Below, one piece after another: positions 8,511 to 17,436 of a DNA stretch of 64,000 bases (positions are counted from its first letter, which is position 1; the number at the start of each line of letters is the position of its first letter). The translations under genes were made by a program, and so were the position numbers. The stretch is from JBBSOK01 sp965219125. Lineage in GTDB: Bacteria; Bacteroidota; Bacteroidia; Flavobacteriales; Flavobacteriaceae. The stretch covers positions 2,604,001-2,668,000 of the forward strand of contig CBDCMO010000002.1 of NCBI GenBank assembly GCA_965219125.1, given 5' to 3'. Below the pieces are notes generated by a model. It was given only the letters and a program-made list of their open reading frames with translations. It did no database searches and was not told the origin of the DNA.

Positions 8511-9742
8511 TGCTGTACTACTTATTTAATTATCTCGAAAAGCACTACCATATTCCGGGAGCTGGGTTATTTGAGTTTATCACATTTCGTGCAAGTTTAG
8601 CTGTTATTTTTTCGTTGATTATTGCAACAGTTTATGGCAAGAAAATAATTAAAATACTTCAGCGCAAGCAAATGGGCGAGACCATTCGCGATTTGGGTCT
8701 TGAAGGTCAAAATGAAAAAGCGGGAACCCCAACAATGGGTGGTCTTATCATTATTTTGGCGACTTTGGTTCCTGTTTTTCTGTTTGCCAAATTGGCTAAT
8801 ATTTATGTGATTATGCTAATTGTAACCACCATTTGGATGGGAATGATTGGCTTTACAGACGATTATTTAAAAAAATTTAAAAACGATAAAGCTGGACTTC
8901 CGGGAAAATTTAAAGTTTTTGGGCAGGTAGTTTTAGGCATTTTTATTGGCGCGGTAATGTATTTGCATCCCGCAATTACAATAAAGCGCGAAAAGGTAAA
9001 TCCGGTAAATAGCACAGAGCTTATTACGCAAAACTCGGTACGGGAATTTTATCCCGAAGAAAAGGCGTTGCTTACAACAATCCCTTTTACCAAAGGCAAC
9101 GAATTTAATTACGAAAGCTTAATAAGCTGGGCTGGAGATGAATGGAAAAGCTACATCTGGCTGATTTTTATTCCAATTGTAATTTTTATTGTCACCGCAG
9201 TTTCAAACGGCGCAAATCTCACGGATGGAATAGATGGTCTCGCAGCAGGCACATCGGCCATAATTGTTGTTACGCTTGCACTTTTTGCGTGGGTTTCGGG
9301 AAATTTGGTTTTTTCAGATTATCTCAATATTGTTTACATCCCAAATACGGGCGAAATGACCATTTTCATTATGGCATTTGCTGGAGCGCTCATTGGTTTT
9401 TTATGGTACAATACCTATCCGGCGCAAGTATTTATGGGCGATACGGGCAGTTTGGCAATTGGTGGAATTATAGCCGTAATCGCAATTAGCATTCGTAAAG
9501 AATTACTTATTCCAATTTTATGCGGTGTATTTTTTATTGAAACACTTTCGGTAATGATGCAGGTTTCTTGGTTTAAATATACCCGAAAGCGATTTGGTGA
9601 AGGTCGGCGTATTTTCAGAATGTCGCCACTACATCATCACTATCAGGTAAAGGGCTTTCACGAAAGCAAAATAGTTACACGGTTTTGGATTATCGGCATT
9701 TTTCTAGCAATCATTACGATTGTAACGTTGAAAATTAGATAG
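8510..9742 (+). CDS. mraY: phospho-N-acetylmuramoyl-pentapeptide transferase MraY
   Basis: MraY transfers phospho-MurNAc-pentapeptide to undecaprenyl phosphate, giving lipid I, in the inner membrane. The 410-residue polytopic protein shows TPTMGG, the acidic pair Asp117-Asp118 (GFTDDY), NLTDGIDGLA, FMGDTGS and the HHHYQ motif near the C-terminus. At 410 residues it is longer than the E. coli enzyme, with an extra loop of about 60 residues after the fourth helix, a feature I believe is common in Bacteroidota. One-base overlap with murE. Confidence 0.95.
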   Translation: MLYYLFNYLEKHYHIPGAGLFEFITFRASLAVIFSLIIATVYGKKIIKILQRKQMGETIRDLGLEGQNEKAGTPTMGGLIIILATLVPVFLFAKLANIYVIMLIVTTIWMGMIGFTDDYLKKFKNDKAGLPGKFKVFGQVVLGIFIGAVMYLHPAITIKREKVNPVNSTELITQNSVREFYPEEKALLTTIPFTKGNEFNYESLISWAGDEWKSYIWLIFIPIVIFIVTAVSNGANLTDGIDGLAAGTSAIIVVTLALFAWVSGNLVFSDYLNIVYIPNTGEMTIFIMAFAGALIGFLWYNTYPAQVFMGDTGSLAIGGIIAVIAISIRKELLIPILCGVFFIETLSVMMQVSWFKYTRKRFGEGRRIFRMSPLHHHYQVKGFHESKIVTRFWIIGIFLAIITIVTLKIR

Positions 9743-9810
9743 AAAAGTCGATAAGGATGATGAATTTAAAAGTTTAGTGTTTAAAAGAAAAATTATTCAA
9801 AAGTAAAATA

Positions 9811-11196
9811 GTGCAGTCAACAGATTCAAATATAAAAGCTAAAATCGTCATTCTCGGTGCGGGAGAAAGTGGTATTGGCACTGCAATATTGGCGAAGAAG
9901 GAAAAATTTTCGGTATTGGTTTCGGATGCGGGAATTATAAAAGAGAATTATAAAAAGCAATTAATTGAAAATGAATTTGATTGGGAAGGAGAAAGCCATC
10001 AAAAAGTTGAAAAGCTACTTGCTGAAATTACTTCCGAAGAAATTGAAAGTACAATTGTAATGAAAAGTCCGGGAATTCCAGACAAAGCACCAATTGTAAA
10101 ACGGTTGAAAGAAAAGGGAATAAAGGTTTTATCTGAAATTGAATTCGCTTCAAAATATACAAAAGCGAATATCATCGGGATTACGGGAAGCAACGGGAAA
10201 ACAACCACCGCAACCCTAACTTTTGAATTGCTGAAACACGGCAATCTAAATGTTGCGCTCGGTGGGAATATTGGTAAGAGCTTTGCACAATTGGTTTCGG
10301 AAGGTAAGTTCGAAAATTTTGTTTTGGAAATTTCAAGTTTTCAACTAGATGATATAGAAAGTTTTAAACCGCACATCGCAGTTTTAACAAATCTGTCGCC
10401 CGACCATTTGGATAGATATAATTATGAATATAAAAACTATATCGAATCAAAATTTAAGATAATTCAAAATCAAACAAAGGACGATTATTTTATTTACGAC
10501 GCTGACGATGAAGAAATTACAAAATGGATTTATTCCCATAAAATAGAATCGACAATGCTTCCTTTTTCACTTGAAAAAAGCTTTGAACAAGGCACATATA
10601 TTAAGAACAAAGAAATAGTAATAACCATAGATAACTCAACATTTACCATGCCAATCGCAAGCTTAGGAATACAAGGACAACACAATTTAAAAAATGCGAT
10701 GGCTGCAAGCACAGTTGCCAAGCTTTTACAAATTCGGAAAGCGACAATTCGTGAGTCTTTAGAAAATTTTCAGGGTGTTGAACATAGACTTGAAAAAGTA
10801 CTAAAAATTAACAATGTGCAATACATTAATGATAGCAAAGCTACAAATGTAAACGCTACGTTCTACGCGTTGGATAGTATGCAAACGCCTACAGTTTGGA
10901 TAGTTGGCGGTACCGACAAAGGCAATGATTATACCCAATTATTGCCGTTGGTAAATGAAAAAGTAAAAGGAATTATTTGTTTGGGCGTTGATAATGAAAA
11001 GATTAAAGCGGCCTTCAGCAATATAGTAGATACAATTATCGAAACCCAATCCATGGAAATTGCGGTTCAAATTGCCTATAAAATGGCTGAGCGATCCAAC
11101 ACAGTTTTACTTTCACCAGCCTGCGCAAGTTTCGATTTGTTTGAAAATTATGAAGATAGAGGAAGACAATTTAAAGCAGCAGTAAGAAATTTATAA
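9811..11196 (+). CDS. murD: UDP-N-acetylmuramoyl-L-alanine--D-glutamate ligase MurD
   Basis: MurD adds D-glutamate to UDP-MurNAc-L-Ala. The 461-residue protein has an N-terminal Rossmann-like loop (ILGAGESG) and the ATP loop GITGSNGKTTT (123-133), followed by the NLSPDHLDR motif. The start is GTG at 9811; no ATG fits better. A 68-base AT-rich spacer separates it from mraY, and ftsW follows after 29 bases. Confidence 0.94.
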   Translation: MQSTDSNIKAKIVILGAGESGIGTAILAKKEKFSVLVSDAGIIKENYKKQLIENEFDWEGESHQKVEKLLAEITSEEIESTIVMKSPGIPDKAPIVKRLKEKGIKVLSEIEFASKYTKANIIGITGSNGKTTTATLTFELLKHGNLNVALGGNIGKSFAQLVSEGKFENFVLEISSFQLDDIESFKPHIAVLTNLSPDHLDRYNYEYKNYIESKFKIIQNQTKDDYFIYDADDEEITKWIYSHKIESTMLPFSLEKSFEQGTYIKNKEIVITIDNSTFTMPIASLGIQGQHNLKNAMAASTVAKLLQIRKATIRESLENFQGVEHRLEKVLKINNVQYINDSKATNVNATFYALDSMQTPTVWIVGGTDKGNDYTQLLPLVNEKVKGIICLGVDNEKIKAAFSNIVDTIIETQSMEIAVQIAYKMAERSNTVLLSPACASFDLFENYEDRGRQFKAAVRNL

Positions 11197-11225
11197 CTGA
11201 ACTTAATATTTTAAATAAAGAAAAA

Positions 11226-12416
11226 GTGGGTAATATTTTTCAATATATAAAAGGTGATAGAGCAATTTGGGGCATTGTAGCCTTTTTGGCGTTGCTCTCA
11301 TTTTTACCCGTTTACAGTGCAAGTAGCAATTTGGCATATTTGTATGGCGATGGTAGCACATTACCATATTTATTTAAGCATTTGGCACATTTAACATTGG
11401 GGTTTATAATTCTGTATGGCATACACAGACTCCCATTTAATTATTTTAAAGGTCTGTCAGTCATTGGTTTGCCCATAATATTTATTTTATTAGTAATAAC
11501 CATTGCGGCAGGCACAACAATAGATGGCGCAATTGCAAGTAGATGGATTCGTATTCCTGTTGTGGGCGTAACATTTCAAACTTCAACTTTGGCGGGCGTT
11601 GTTTTATTAACGTATGTCGCAAGATATCTCTCTAGAATTAAGGATAAAACGGTAACATTTAAAGAAACTATTTTGCCACTTTGGATGCCGGTTTTTGTGA
11701 TATTGGTATTGATACTGCCCTCAAACTTCTCAACAACGGCTATCATATTTGCAATGGTAATTATGCTAGTTTTTATAGGAGGTTACCCTTTGCGTTATTT
11801 AGGAATCATTTTAGGTGCCGGCATAATTTTTTTAACCTTATTTATTGTTTCGGCGAAGGCATTTCCGGGCGTTTTTCCAAACAGGGTTGATACGTGGATG
11901 AGCCGGATTTCAAACTTTACGGACGATAAAGATACCGATGCAGATTATCAAATTGAAAAGGCAAAAATTGCAATCGCATCTGGCGGAATTGCTGGTGTAG
12001 GTCCAGGAAAAAGTGTGCAGAAAAACTTTTTACCACAATCCTCATCAGATTTTATTTACGCTATTATTATTGAAGAATTTGGTCTTGTTGGCGGCGTCTT
12101 TCTAATGTTTTTATACTTGCTTTTATTATTTAGAATTGTAGTTGTTGCACATAAAAGTCAGTCGGTTTTCGGAAAATTATTGGTAGTTGGTGTAGGTCTC
12201 CCAATCGTATTTCAAGCACTGATAAATATGGCGGTTGCGGTAGAATTATTTCCAGTAACAGGCCAAACACTCCCATTGATAAGTAGCGGCGGAACTTCAA
12301 TTTGGATGACGTGCTTGGCAATAGGAATGATTTTAAGCGTAAGCGCAAAAAGAGAAGTTATCGTTACAAATGAAGAAGATGAAAATCCATTGGATATTTT
12401 GAGCGAAGCGCTTTGA
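11226..12416 (+). CDS. ftsW: septal peptidoglycan polymerase FtsW (SEDS family)
   Basis: FtsW is a SEDS-family glycosyltransferase that polymerises lipid II at the septum together with FtsI. The 396-residue protein has about ten hydrophobic segments and the family signature near the C-terminus (PVTGQTLPLISSGGTS). The start codon is GTG. An acidic cytoplasmic tail (EEDENPLD) ends the protein. The stop codon runs into a perfect 29-base inverted repeat. Confidence 0.93.
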   Translation: MGNIFQYIKGDRAIWGIVAFLALLSFLPVYSASSNLAYLYGDGSTLPYLFKHLAHLTLGFIILYGIHRLPFNYFKGLSVIGLPIIFILLVITIAAGTTIDGAIASRWIRIPVVGVTFQTSTLAGVVLLTYVARYLSRIKDKTVTFKETILPLWMPVFVILVLILPSNFSTTAIIFAMVIMLVFIGGYPLRYLGIILGAGIIFLTLFIVSAKAFPGVFPNRVDTWMSRISNFTDDKDTDADYQIEKAKIAIASGGIAGVGPGKSVQKNFLPQSSSDFIYAIIIEEFGLVGGVFLMFLYLLLLFRIVVVAHKSQSVFGKLLVVGVGLPIVFQALINMAVAVELFPVTGQTLPLISSGGTSIWMTCLAIGMILSVSAKREVIVTNEEDENPLDILSEAL

Positions 12417-12444
12417 TAATTATGAATTCGAAATTCATAATTAT
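12416..12444. repeat. perfect AT-rich inverted repeat at the ftsW stop codon
   Basis: Two 13-base arms (ATAATTATGAATT and its complement) surround CGA, beginning on the last base of the ftsW TGA. It could fold in the mRNA as an intercistronic stem. It lacks a T-run, and transcription must continue into murG. Related AT-rich motifs abut the pnp and fbaA stop codons. Confidence 0.5.
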
Positions 12445-12557
12445 GAATATAAAAAATACCGAATAACGAATGTTGAAGTGCTGATAATGTATTGAAAATT
12501 AAAAAGAAAACAATTAAGACCGAATACGAAAATATTGAATTTTTAAAACTCTAAACT

Positions 12558-13658
12558 CTGAACTCGAAGAATCCATACAGGTTTATAATTAGTGGCGGCG
12601 GCACTGGCGGACATATTTATCCTGCTATTGCAATTGCCAACGAGTTAAAACTGCGCTATCCAAACGCCGAATTTTTATTCGTTGGTGCAAAAGATAGGAT
12701 GGAAATGGAAAAAGTACCACAGGCAGGTTATCAAATAAAGGGACTTTGGATTTCGGGTATTCAGCGAAGTTTAAAGCTTCAAAATTTAGCTTTTCCCTTG
12801 AAGTTGGCTTCAAGTTTGGTTAGATCACGTCAAATTTTACGGGCATTCAATCCAGATGTTGCAATTGGTACGGGCGGTTATGCAAGTGCTCCCTTATTGC
12901 GGGTTGCAACACAGCGAAAAGTGCCAAGTTTAATACAAGAGCAAAATAGTTATGCTGGTGTAACCAACAAATGGTTGGCAGGAAGAGTTCAGAAAATATG
13001 TGTTGCGTATCAAAATATGGAAACGTTTTTTCCAGCGAACAAAATAAAAGTAACTGGAAATCCTGTTCGACAAGATTTGGTAGCTGTTTCTGAAAAAAGA
13101 AAAGAAGCTATTCAATTTTTTAAGTTGGATAAATCGAAAAAAACGCTTTTGGTTTTGGGTGGAAGTTTGGGCGCTAAAAGAATAAACCAATTAATTGAAG
13201 AAAATAAGGAATTTTTTGAACAGTTGAATGTGCAGGTTATCTGGCAATGTGGCAAGCAATATGAAGAAATATATAAAACTGCGGAAAGCAAAATTGTGCA
13301 GATTTATCCGTTTTTGAATAGAATGGATTTGGCTTACGCAGCTGCAGATATTGTTATTTCAAGGAGTGGTGCGCTATCGGTTTCAGAGCTTTGTTTGGTT
13401 GGTAAACCTGTCATTTTGATTCCGTCGCCAAATGTTGCAGAAGATCATCAAACCAAAAATGCAAGATCAATTTCAGAAAACAAAGCTGCCATTTTATTGC
13501 CAGAAAATGAATTGGAAAATAAATTTCAGCAGCAATTTGAAATGTTGTTAAAGGATGATTCACTTCAAAAGAAGTTATCTGAAAACATCAAAAAACTAGC
13601 AAAACCAAATGCAACAAAAGATATTGTTGATGAAATTGAAAAATTATTGAAAAGATAA
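12558..13658 (+). CDS. murG: MurG, UDP-GlcNAc:lipid I transferase; no canonical start codon
   Basis: MurG converts lipid I to lipid II at the inner face of the membrane. The conserved N-terminal loop GGGTGGH is encoded at 12594-12614, and later motifs follow (GTGGYAS, the EQNSYAG segment, LGGSLGA, SRSGALSVSE, PSPNVAEDHQ). The first in-frame ATG (12699) lies inside the gene and would delete the essential loop. Between the in-frame stop at 12552 and the loop there is no ATG, GTG or TTG; the candidates are CTG (12558), ATA (12585) or ATT (12588). AAG at 12567 stands where an ATG would give the usual length. The coordinate uses the CTG only as a marker. Confidence 0.88.
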   Translation: MNSKNPYRFIISGGGTGGHIYPAIAIANELKLRYPNAEFLFVGAKDRMEMEKVPQAGYQIKGLWISGIQRSLKLQNLAFPLKLASSLVRSRQILRAFNPDVAIGTGGYASAPLLRVATQRKVPSLIQEQNSYAGVTNKWLAGRVQKICVAYQNMETFFPANKIKVTGNPVRQDLVAVSEKRKEAIQFFKLDKSKKTLLVLGGSLGAKRINQLIEENKEFFEQLNVQVIWQCGKQYEEIYKTAESKIVQIYPFLNRMDLAYAAADIVISRSGALSVSELCLVGKPVILIPSPNVAEDHQTKNARSISENKAAILLPENELENKFQQQFEMLLKDDSLQKKLSENIKKLAKPNATKDIVDEIEKLLKR

Positions 13659-13738
13659 AACGTCAAGGATTCGAAGCGTTTAGAAGGTTTAGATGGTTTA
13701 TAAGTTTAGTATAAACTGTAAACAAATAAATAAGCAAA

Positions 13739-13754
13739 CTAAACTCATCGACTT
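13739..13754 (-). repeat. copy of an intergenic repeat core (murG-murC spacer)
   Basis: The 157-base murG-murC spacer is filled with low-complexity GTTTA/TAAAC words and holds, on the minus strand, AAGTCGATGAGTTTAG. A near-identical copy (AAGTCGATGCGTTTAG) is at 2041-2056 and a shorter one (AAGTCGAT) at 9746. All three are surrounded by similar TTTAAAAG(T)TT words, suggesting a dispersed intergenic repeat family. Confidence 0.45.
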
Positions 13755-13815
13755 GTAAACCTTTTAAACTAAAAACTAAAAACTATAAACCACAAACTCG
13801 AAACATTTAGAAAAA

Positions 13816-15171
13816 ATGAACAACCTAAAAAACATATCAAACTTCTACTTTGTCGGCATTGGCGGGATTGGTATGAGTGCGCTGGCGCGTTTTTTCAAAA
13901 TGCAGGGAAAAAATGTTTTTGGTTATGATAAAACTCCAACAGATCTTACAAATGCTTTGGTTGAAGAGGGAATTTCAGTTTCATTTGAAGATGATGTGGC
14001 TTTGCTTCCAACCAAAATTAAGGATAAAAACAATACATTAATAGTTTACACGCCAGCAATTCCGAAGGGGAATAAAATCTTAATCCATTTTTTCAAAGAA
14101 AATTACGAAGTTGTAAAACGAGCCGTTTTATTGGGTGAAGTTACCCGAAACTCCCTTTGTTTGGCTGTGGCTGGAACACACGGAAAAACTACAACTTCGG
14201 CAATTTTGGGACATTTGCTTGCAGAAACCGGAATGCCGGTAACCGCATTTTTGGGAGGAATTGCTGAAAATTACAATTCAAATTTCATTTATAAAGGAAA
14301 CGAAATTACGGTTGTTGAAGCAGATGAGTTCGACCGAAGCTTTTTGCAATTGCAGCCAGATATTGCTTGCATAACATCAATGGATGCCGATCATCTTGAC
14401 ATTTATGGCGACAGCGAAACCATTGCAGATGCTTTCCGGGAATTTTCAAAGCTCGTTGCTGATGAGAAAAAAGTACTTATTTCATTACATCTTCCATTGG
14501 ACGGCCAAACGGTTGGCATAAATGAACCTGCCGATTATATAGCAAAGAACATTACAATTGAAGACGGCAAATACAATTTCGATTTAATTACACCTGAAAC
14601 TACCATTAAAGATTTACACTTCAATTTACCGGGTCACCATAATTTGAAAAATGCCGTAATGGCTTTGGGAATGGCACTTTTGGTGGGTGCTCCAATTGAT
14701 AAATTAGGTAACGCATTAGCAAGTTTTAAAGGTGTACAACGTAGATTTTCGTATAAAATAAAAACGGACACATTAGTTTTAATTGATGATTACGCACATC
14801 ACCCAACCGAAATTGATGCATTGGCACAAGCGGTAAATGAAATGTACCCGAATGATCATAAATTGATTGTTTTTCAACCACACCTATTTAGCCGAACCCG
14901 AGATTTTGCGGTGGAATTTGCAAAAAGTCTTTCCCAGTTTGATGAAGTTGTTATGTTGGATATTTATCCGGCAAGGGAAGAACCAATTGAAGGAATCACA
15001 TCGCAATGGTTGATGGATATGATAATTGCTGAAAATAAAAGACTTGTCTTTAAATCTGCTTTGCCAGAAATATTATTGCAGTCGCACTGCCGCATAAAAT
15101 TGTTGGTTGGCGCCGGCGATATTGGGACAGAAGTAGCACATATAACTAAAATATTGAAACATGAAAATTAA
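13816..15171 (+). CDS. murC: UDP-N-acetylmuramate--L-alanine ligase MurC
   Basis: MurC joins L-alanine to UDP-MurNAc, the first amino-acid addition of the stem peptide. The 451-residue protein has the N-terminal GIGGIGMSALA loop (14-24), the ATP loop VAGTHGKTTT (118-127) and DDYAHHPTE in the C-terminal domain. Length is normal. Its 3' end overlaps the ftsQ start by 11 bases. Confidence 0.95.
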   Translation: MNNLKNISNFYFVGIGGIGMSALARFFKMQGKNVFGYDKTPTDLTNALVEEGISVSFEDDVALLPTKIKDKNNTLIVYTPAIPKGNKILIHFFKENYEVVKRAVLLGEVTRNSLCLAVAGTHGKTTTSAILGHLLAETGMPVTAFLGGIAENYNSNFIYKGNEITVVEADEFDRSFLQLQPDIACITSMDADHLDIYGDSETIADAFREFSKLVADEKKVLISLHLPLDGQTVGINEPADYIAKNITIEDGKYNFDLITPETTIKDLHFNLPGHHNLKNAVMALGMALLVGAPIDKLGNALASFKGVQRRFSYKIKTDTLVLIDDYAHHPTEIDALAQAVNEMYPNDHKLIVFQPHLFSRTRDFAVEFAKSLSQFDEVVMLDIYPAREEPIEGITSQWLMDMIIAENKRLVFKSALPEILLQSHCRIKLLVGAGDIGTEVAHITKILKHEN

Positions 15172-15883
15172 TTGGATGCTCGTAAAGTTCGTTCTATTGA
15201 TTGTAGTTGTGATATTTCTTTTCAGCTTCAGTAAAAAACGGAATGAAGCGAGAAATATTAAAAATGTAACGGTAGAGTTTATTAACGATTCTAGCCCGTT
15301 TATCACCGTAAATACAGTTAATAAATTGTTGATACAAAGTAACGGCAAGGTTAAGAACATAGGTAAAGAAACTTTAGTTTTGAAGGAATTGGAGCAGCGA
15401 TTGGTGGAAAACCCTATGGTTCGTGATGCTCAGGTGTTTATAACCATTGACGGAACGCTTGGCGCAAAAATTGAACAAAGACAACCCGTTGGGAGGATTT
15501 CAGGTTCGCCAGATGTTTATTTGGACGAAGATGGAAAGGTAATGCCGCTGTCTGAAATTTATTCAGCGAGAGTGCCATTAATTTCTGGTATTTCAAAAAC
15601 TGGTTTTAGTGAAGTTACACCCGTATTGCAGAAGATTAATGAAGATGAATTTATGAAGACAAGCGTAATAGGTGTTGAAGAATTTAAAGACGGCTCAATG
15701 TCTTTAAAATTAAGGGAACACGATTTCGATGTTTTTATTGGAAAGCCGAAAGCTTTGGAAAAAAAGTTTCAAAATTTTAAGGCATTTTATGCCAAAACAA
15801 AACAGGATAGTAGTTTATACACTTACAAACGCATCAATCTGCAATTTGAAACACAGGTTGTTGCAACAAAAAAAGATAAATAG
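15161..15883 (+). CDS. ftsQ: cell division protein FtsQ/DivIB
   Basis: FtsQ is a bitopic divisome protein that recruits FtsL and FtsB-type partners. The 240-residue protein has a short cytoplasmic tail, one membrane helix (about 5-22) and a periplasmic part with a POTRA-like segment followed by the FtsQ beta domain. Sequence conservation is low, as usual; position between murC and ftsA and topology support the call. Confidence 0.87.
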   Translation: MKINWMLVKFVLLIVVVIFLFSFSKKRNEARNIKNVTVEFINDSSPFITVNTVNKLLIQSNGKVKNIGKETLVLKELEQRLVENPMVRDAQVFITIDGTLGAKIEQRQPVGRISGSPDVYLDEDGKVMPLSEIYSARVPLISGISKTGFSEVTPVLQKINEDEFMKTSVIGVEEFKDGSMSLKLREHDFDVFIGKPKALEKKFQNFKAFYAKTKQDSSLYTYKRINLQFETQVVATKKDK

Positions 15884-15998
15884 TGAATTCGGATGGCTTC
15901 GGTTTATTCAGTTCAAAATAAAATAAGTAACTGTTGATAAAATTTTTTCAGCAGAAAAAAGGTTAAAAGAATAAATTTTGACCAATTAATTGTAGCGT

Positions 15999-17354
15999 AT
16001 GAAAAACGACAACATAGCAGTAGGATTGGATATCGGTACCACTAAGATAGTCGCAATGGTGGGGAAGAAGAACGAATATTCCAAAATGGAAATTTTGGGT
16101 ATTGGCAAAGCAAAAAGTTTGGGAGTACATCGCGGTGTGGTTAATAATATCACTCAGACAATCCAAAGTATCCAACAAGCTGTGCAGGATGCTGAAACTG
16201 CTTCGGGAATGAAGATTAAAGAGGTTGTTGTAGGTATTGCAGGCCAACACATTAGAAGCTTACAGCACAGTGATTATATAACCAGAACAAATAGCGACGA
16301 GGTAATTGATGAAGCCGACATTGAAAGACTTTGCAACCAAGTTCACAAGTTGGTTATGCTTCCGGGAGAGGAGATTATACACGTGTTACCGCAAGATTTT
16401 AAAGTTGATGGGCAAGCGGAGATTAAAGAACCAATTGGAATGTACGGCGCAAGATTGGAAGCAAATTTTCACGTAGTTGTAGGTCAGGTTTCCTCGATTA
16501 GAAATATTGGGCGTTGTGTAAAAAGTGCAGGTTTGGAGCTTTCTGGTATCACGTTAGAACCTTTGGCTTCGGCAAATGCGGTGTTGAGTCAAGAAGAAAA
16601 AGAAGCTGGTGTTGCATTGGTTGATATTGGTGGTGGCACCACAGATTTAGCAATTTTCAAAGATGGAATTATTCGTCATACAGCGGTAATTCCTTTTGGT
16701 GGAAATGTTATAACTGAAGATATTAAAGAAGGCTGTTCAATAATTGAAAAGCAGGCAGAATTGCTAAAAATTAAATTCGGTTCAGCTTGGCCAGGAGAAA
16801 ATAAAGACAACGAAATTGTTTCAATACCAGGTTTACGAGGTCGCGAGCCAAAAGAAATTACATTGAAGAATCTTTCAAAAATTATTCACGCAAGGGTAAT
16901 TGAAATAATTGAACAGGTTTATCTAGAAATTAAAAATTACGGTCACGAAGATCAAAAGAAAAAGCTTATTGCAGGTATTGTAATTACTGGCGGTGGCGCA
17001 CAATTACAACATATAAAGCAGTTGGTAGAATACATTACGGGAATGGATACTAGAATTGGCTATCCAAACGAACATTTGGCGGGAGATAGCGACCCAGAAA
17101 CTACGAGCCCAATGTATGCAACCGCGGTTGGTTTGGTTTTAAATAGCCTTCAAAGTAAGGAGAAACCAACCTTAATGAAACATTTTGATAACAGTGAAAC
17201 AAATGAAGAAAAAGTAGCTGAGGGAGAAAAACAAAAATCGGCGCCAAGCACCCCAACGGTTGATGATGAGGTTGAAGAAATGCCAAAAGAAAGAAGAAGA
17301 TTTTTTGACAAATGGGCAGAAAAATTCAAAGATTTCTTGGACAACGCAGAATGA
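15999..17354 (+). CDS. ftsA: cell division protein FtsA
   Basis: FtsA is an actin-like ATPase that tethers FtsZ to the membrane. The 451-residue protein has the phosphate-1 loop GLDIGTTKI (9-17), the SHS2-type 1C insertion, and the phosphate-2 loop DIGGGTTDLA near 208. The C-terminus ends in an amphipathic helix (RRRFFDKWAEKFKDFL) that serves as the membrane-targeting sequence, preceded by a Lys/Glu/Pro-rich linker. ftsZ follows after 82 bases. Confidence 0.95.
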   Translation: MKNDNIAVGLDIGTTKIVAMVGKKNEYSKMEILGIGKAKSLGVHRGVVNNITQTIQSIQQAVQDAETASGMKIKEVVVGIAGQHIRSLQHSDYITRTNSDEVIDEADIERLCNQVHKLVMLPGEEIIHVLPQDFKVDGQAEIKEPIGMYGARLEANFHVVVGQVSSIRNIGRCVKSAGLELSGITLEPLASANAVLSQEEKEAGVALVDIGGGTTDLAIFKDGIIRHTAVIPFGGNVITEDIKEGCSIIEKQAELLKIKFGSAWPGENKDNEIVSIPGLRGREPKEITLKNLSKIIHARVIEIIEQVYLEIKNYGHEDQKKKLIAGIVITGGGAQLQHIKQLVEYITGMDTRIGYPNEHLAGDSDPETTSPMYATAVGLVLNSLQSKEKPTLMKHFDNSETNEEKVAEGEKQKSAPSTPTVDDEVEEMPKERRRFFDKWAEKFKDFLDNAE

Positions 17355-17436
17355 AGGAAGTAACCAGTTTTCAGTAACAGTTTTCAGTAAAAAAAAGCAT
17401 AAAAGAAAAAGTTTAAAATTTCACAAACAAAAGAAT

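Noticed and set aside
17260..17436. 59-residue N-terminal extension of ftsZ
   Set aside because: It overlaps the end of ftsA in another frame; the conserved FtsZ N-terminus starts at 17437.
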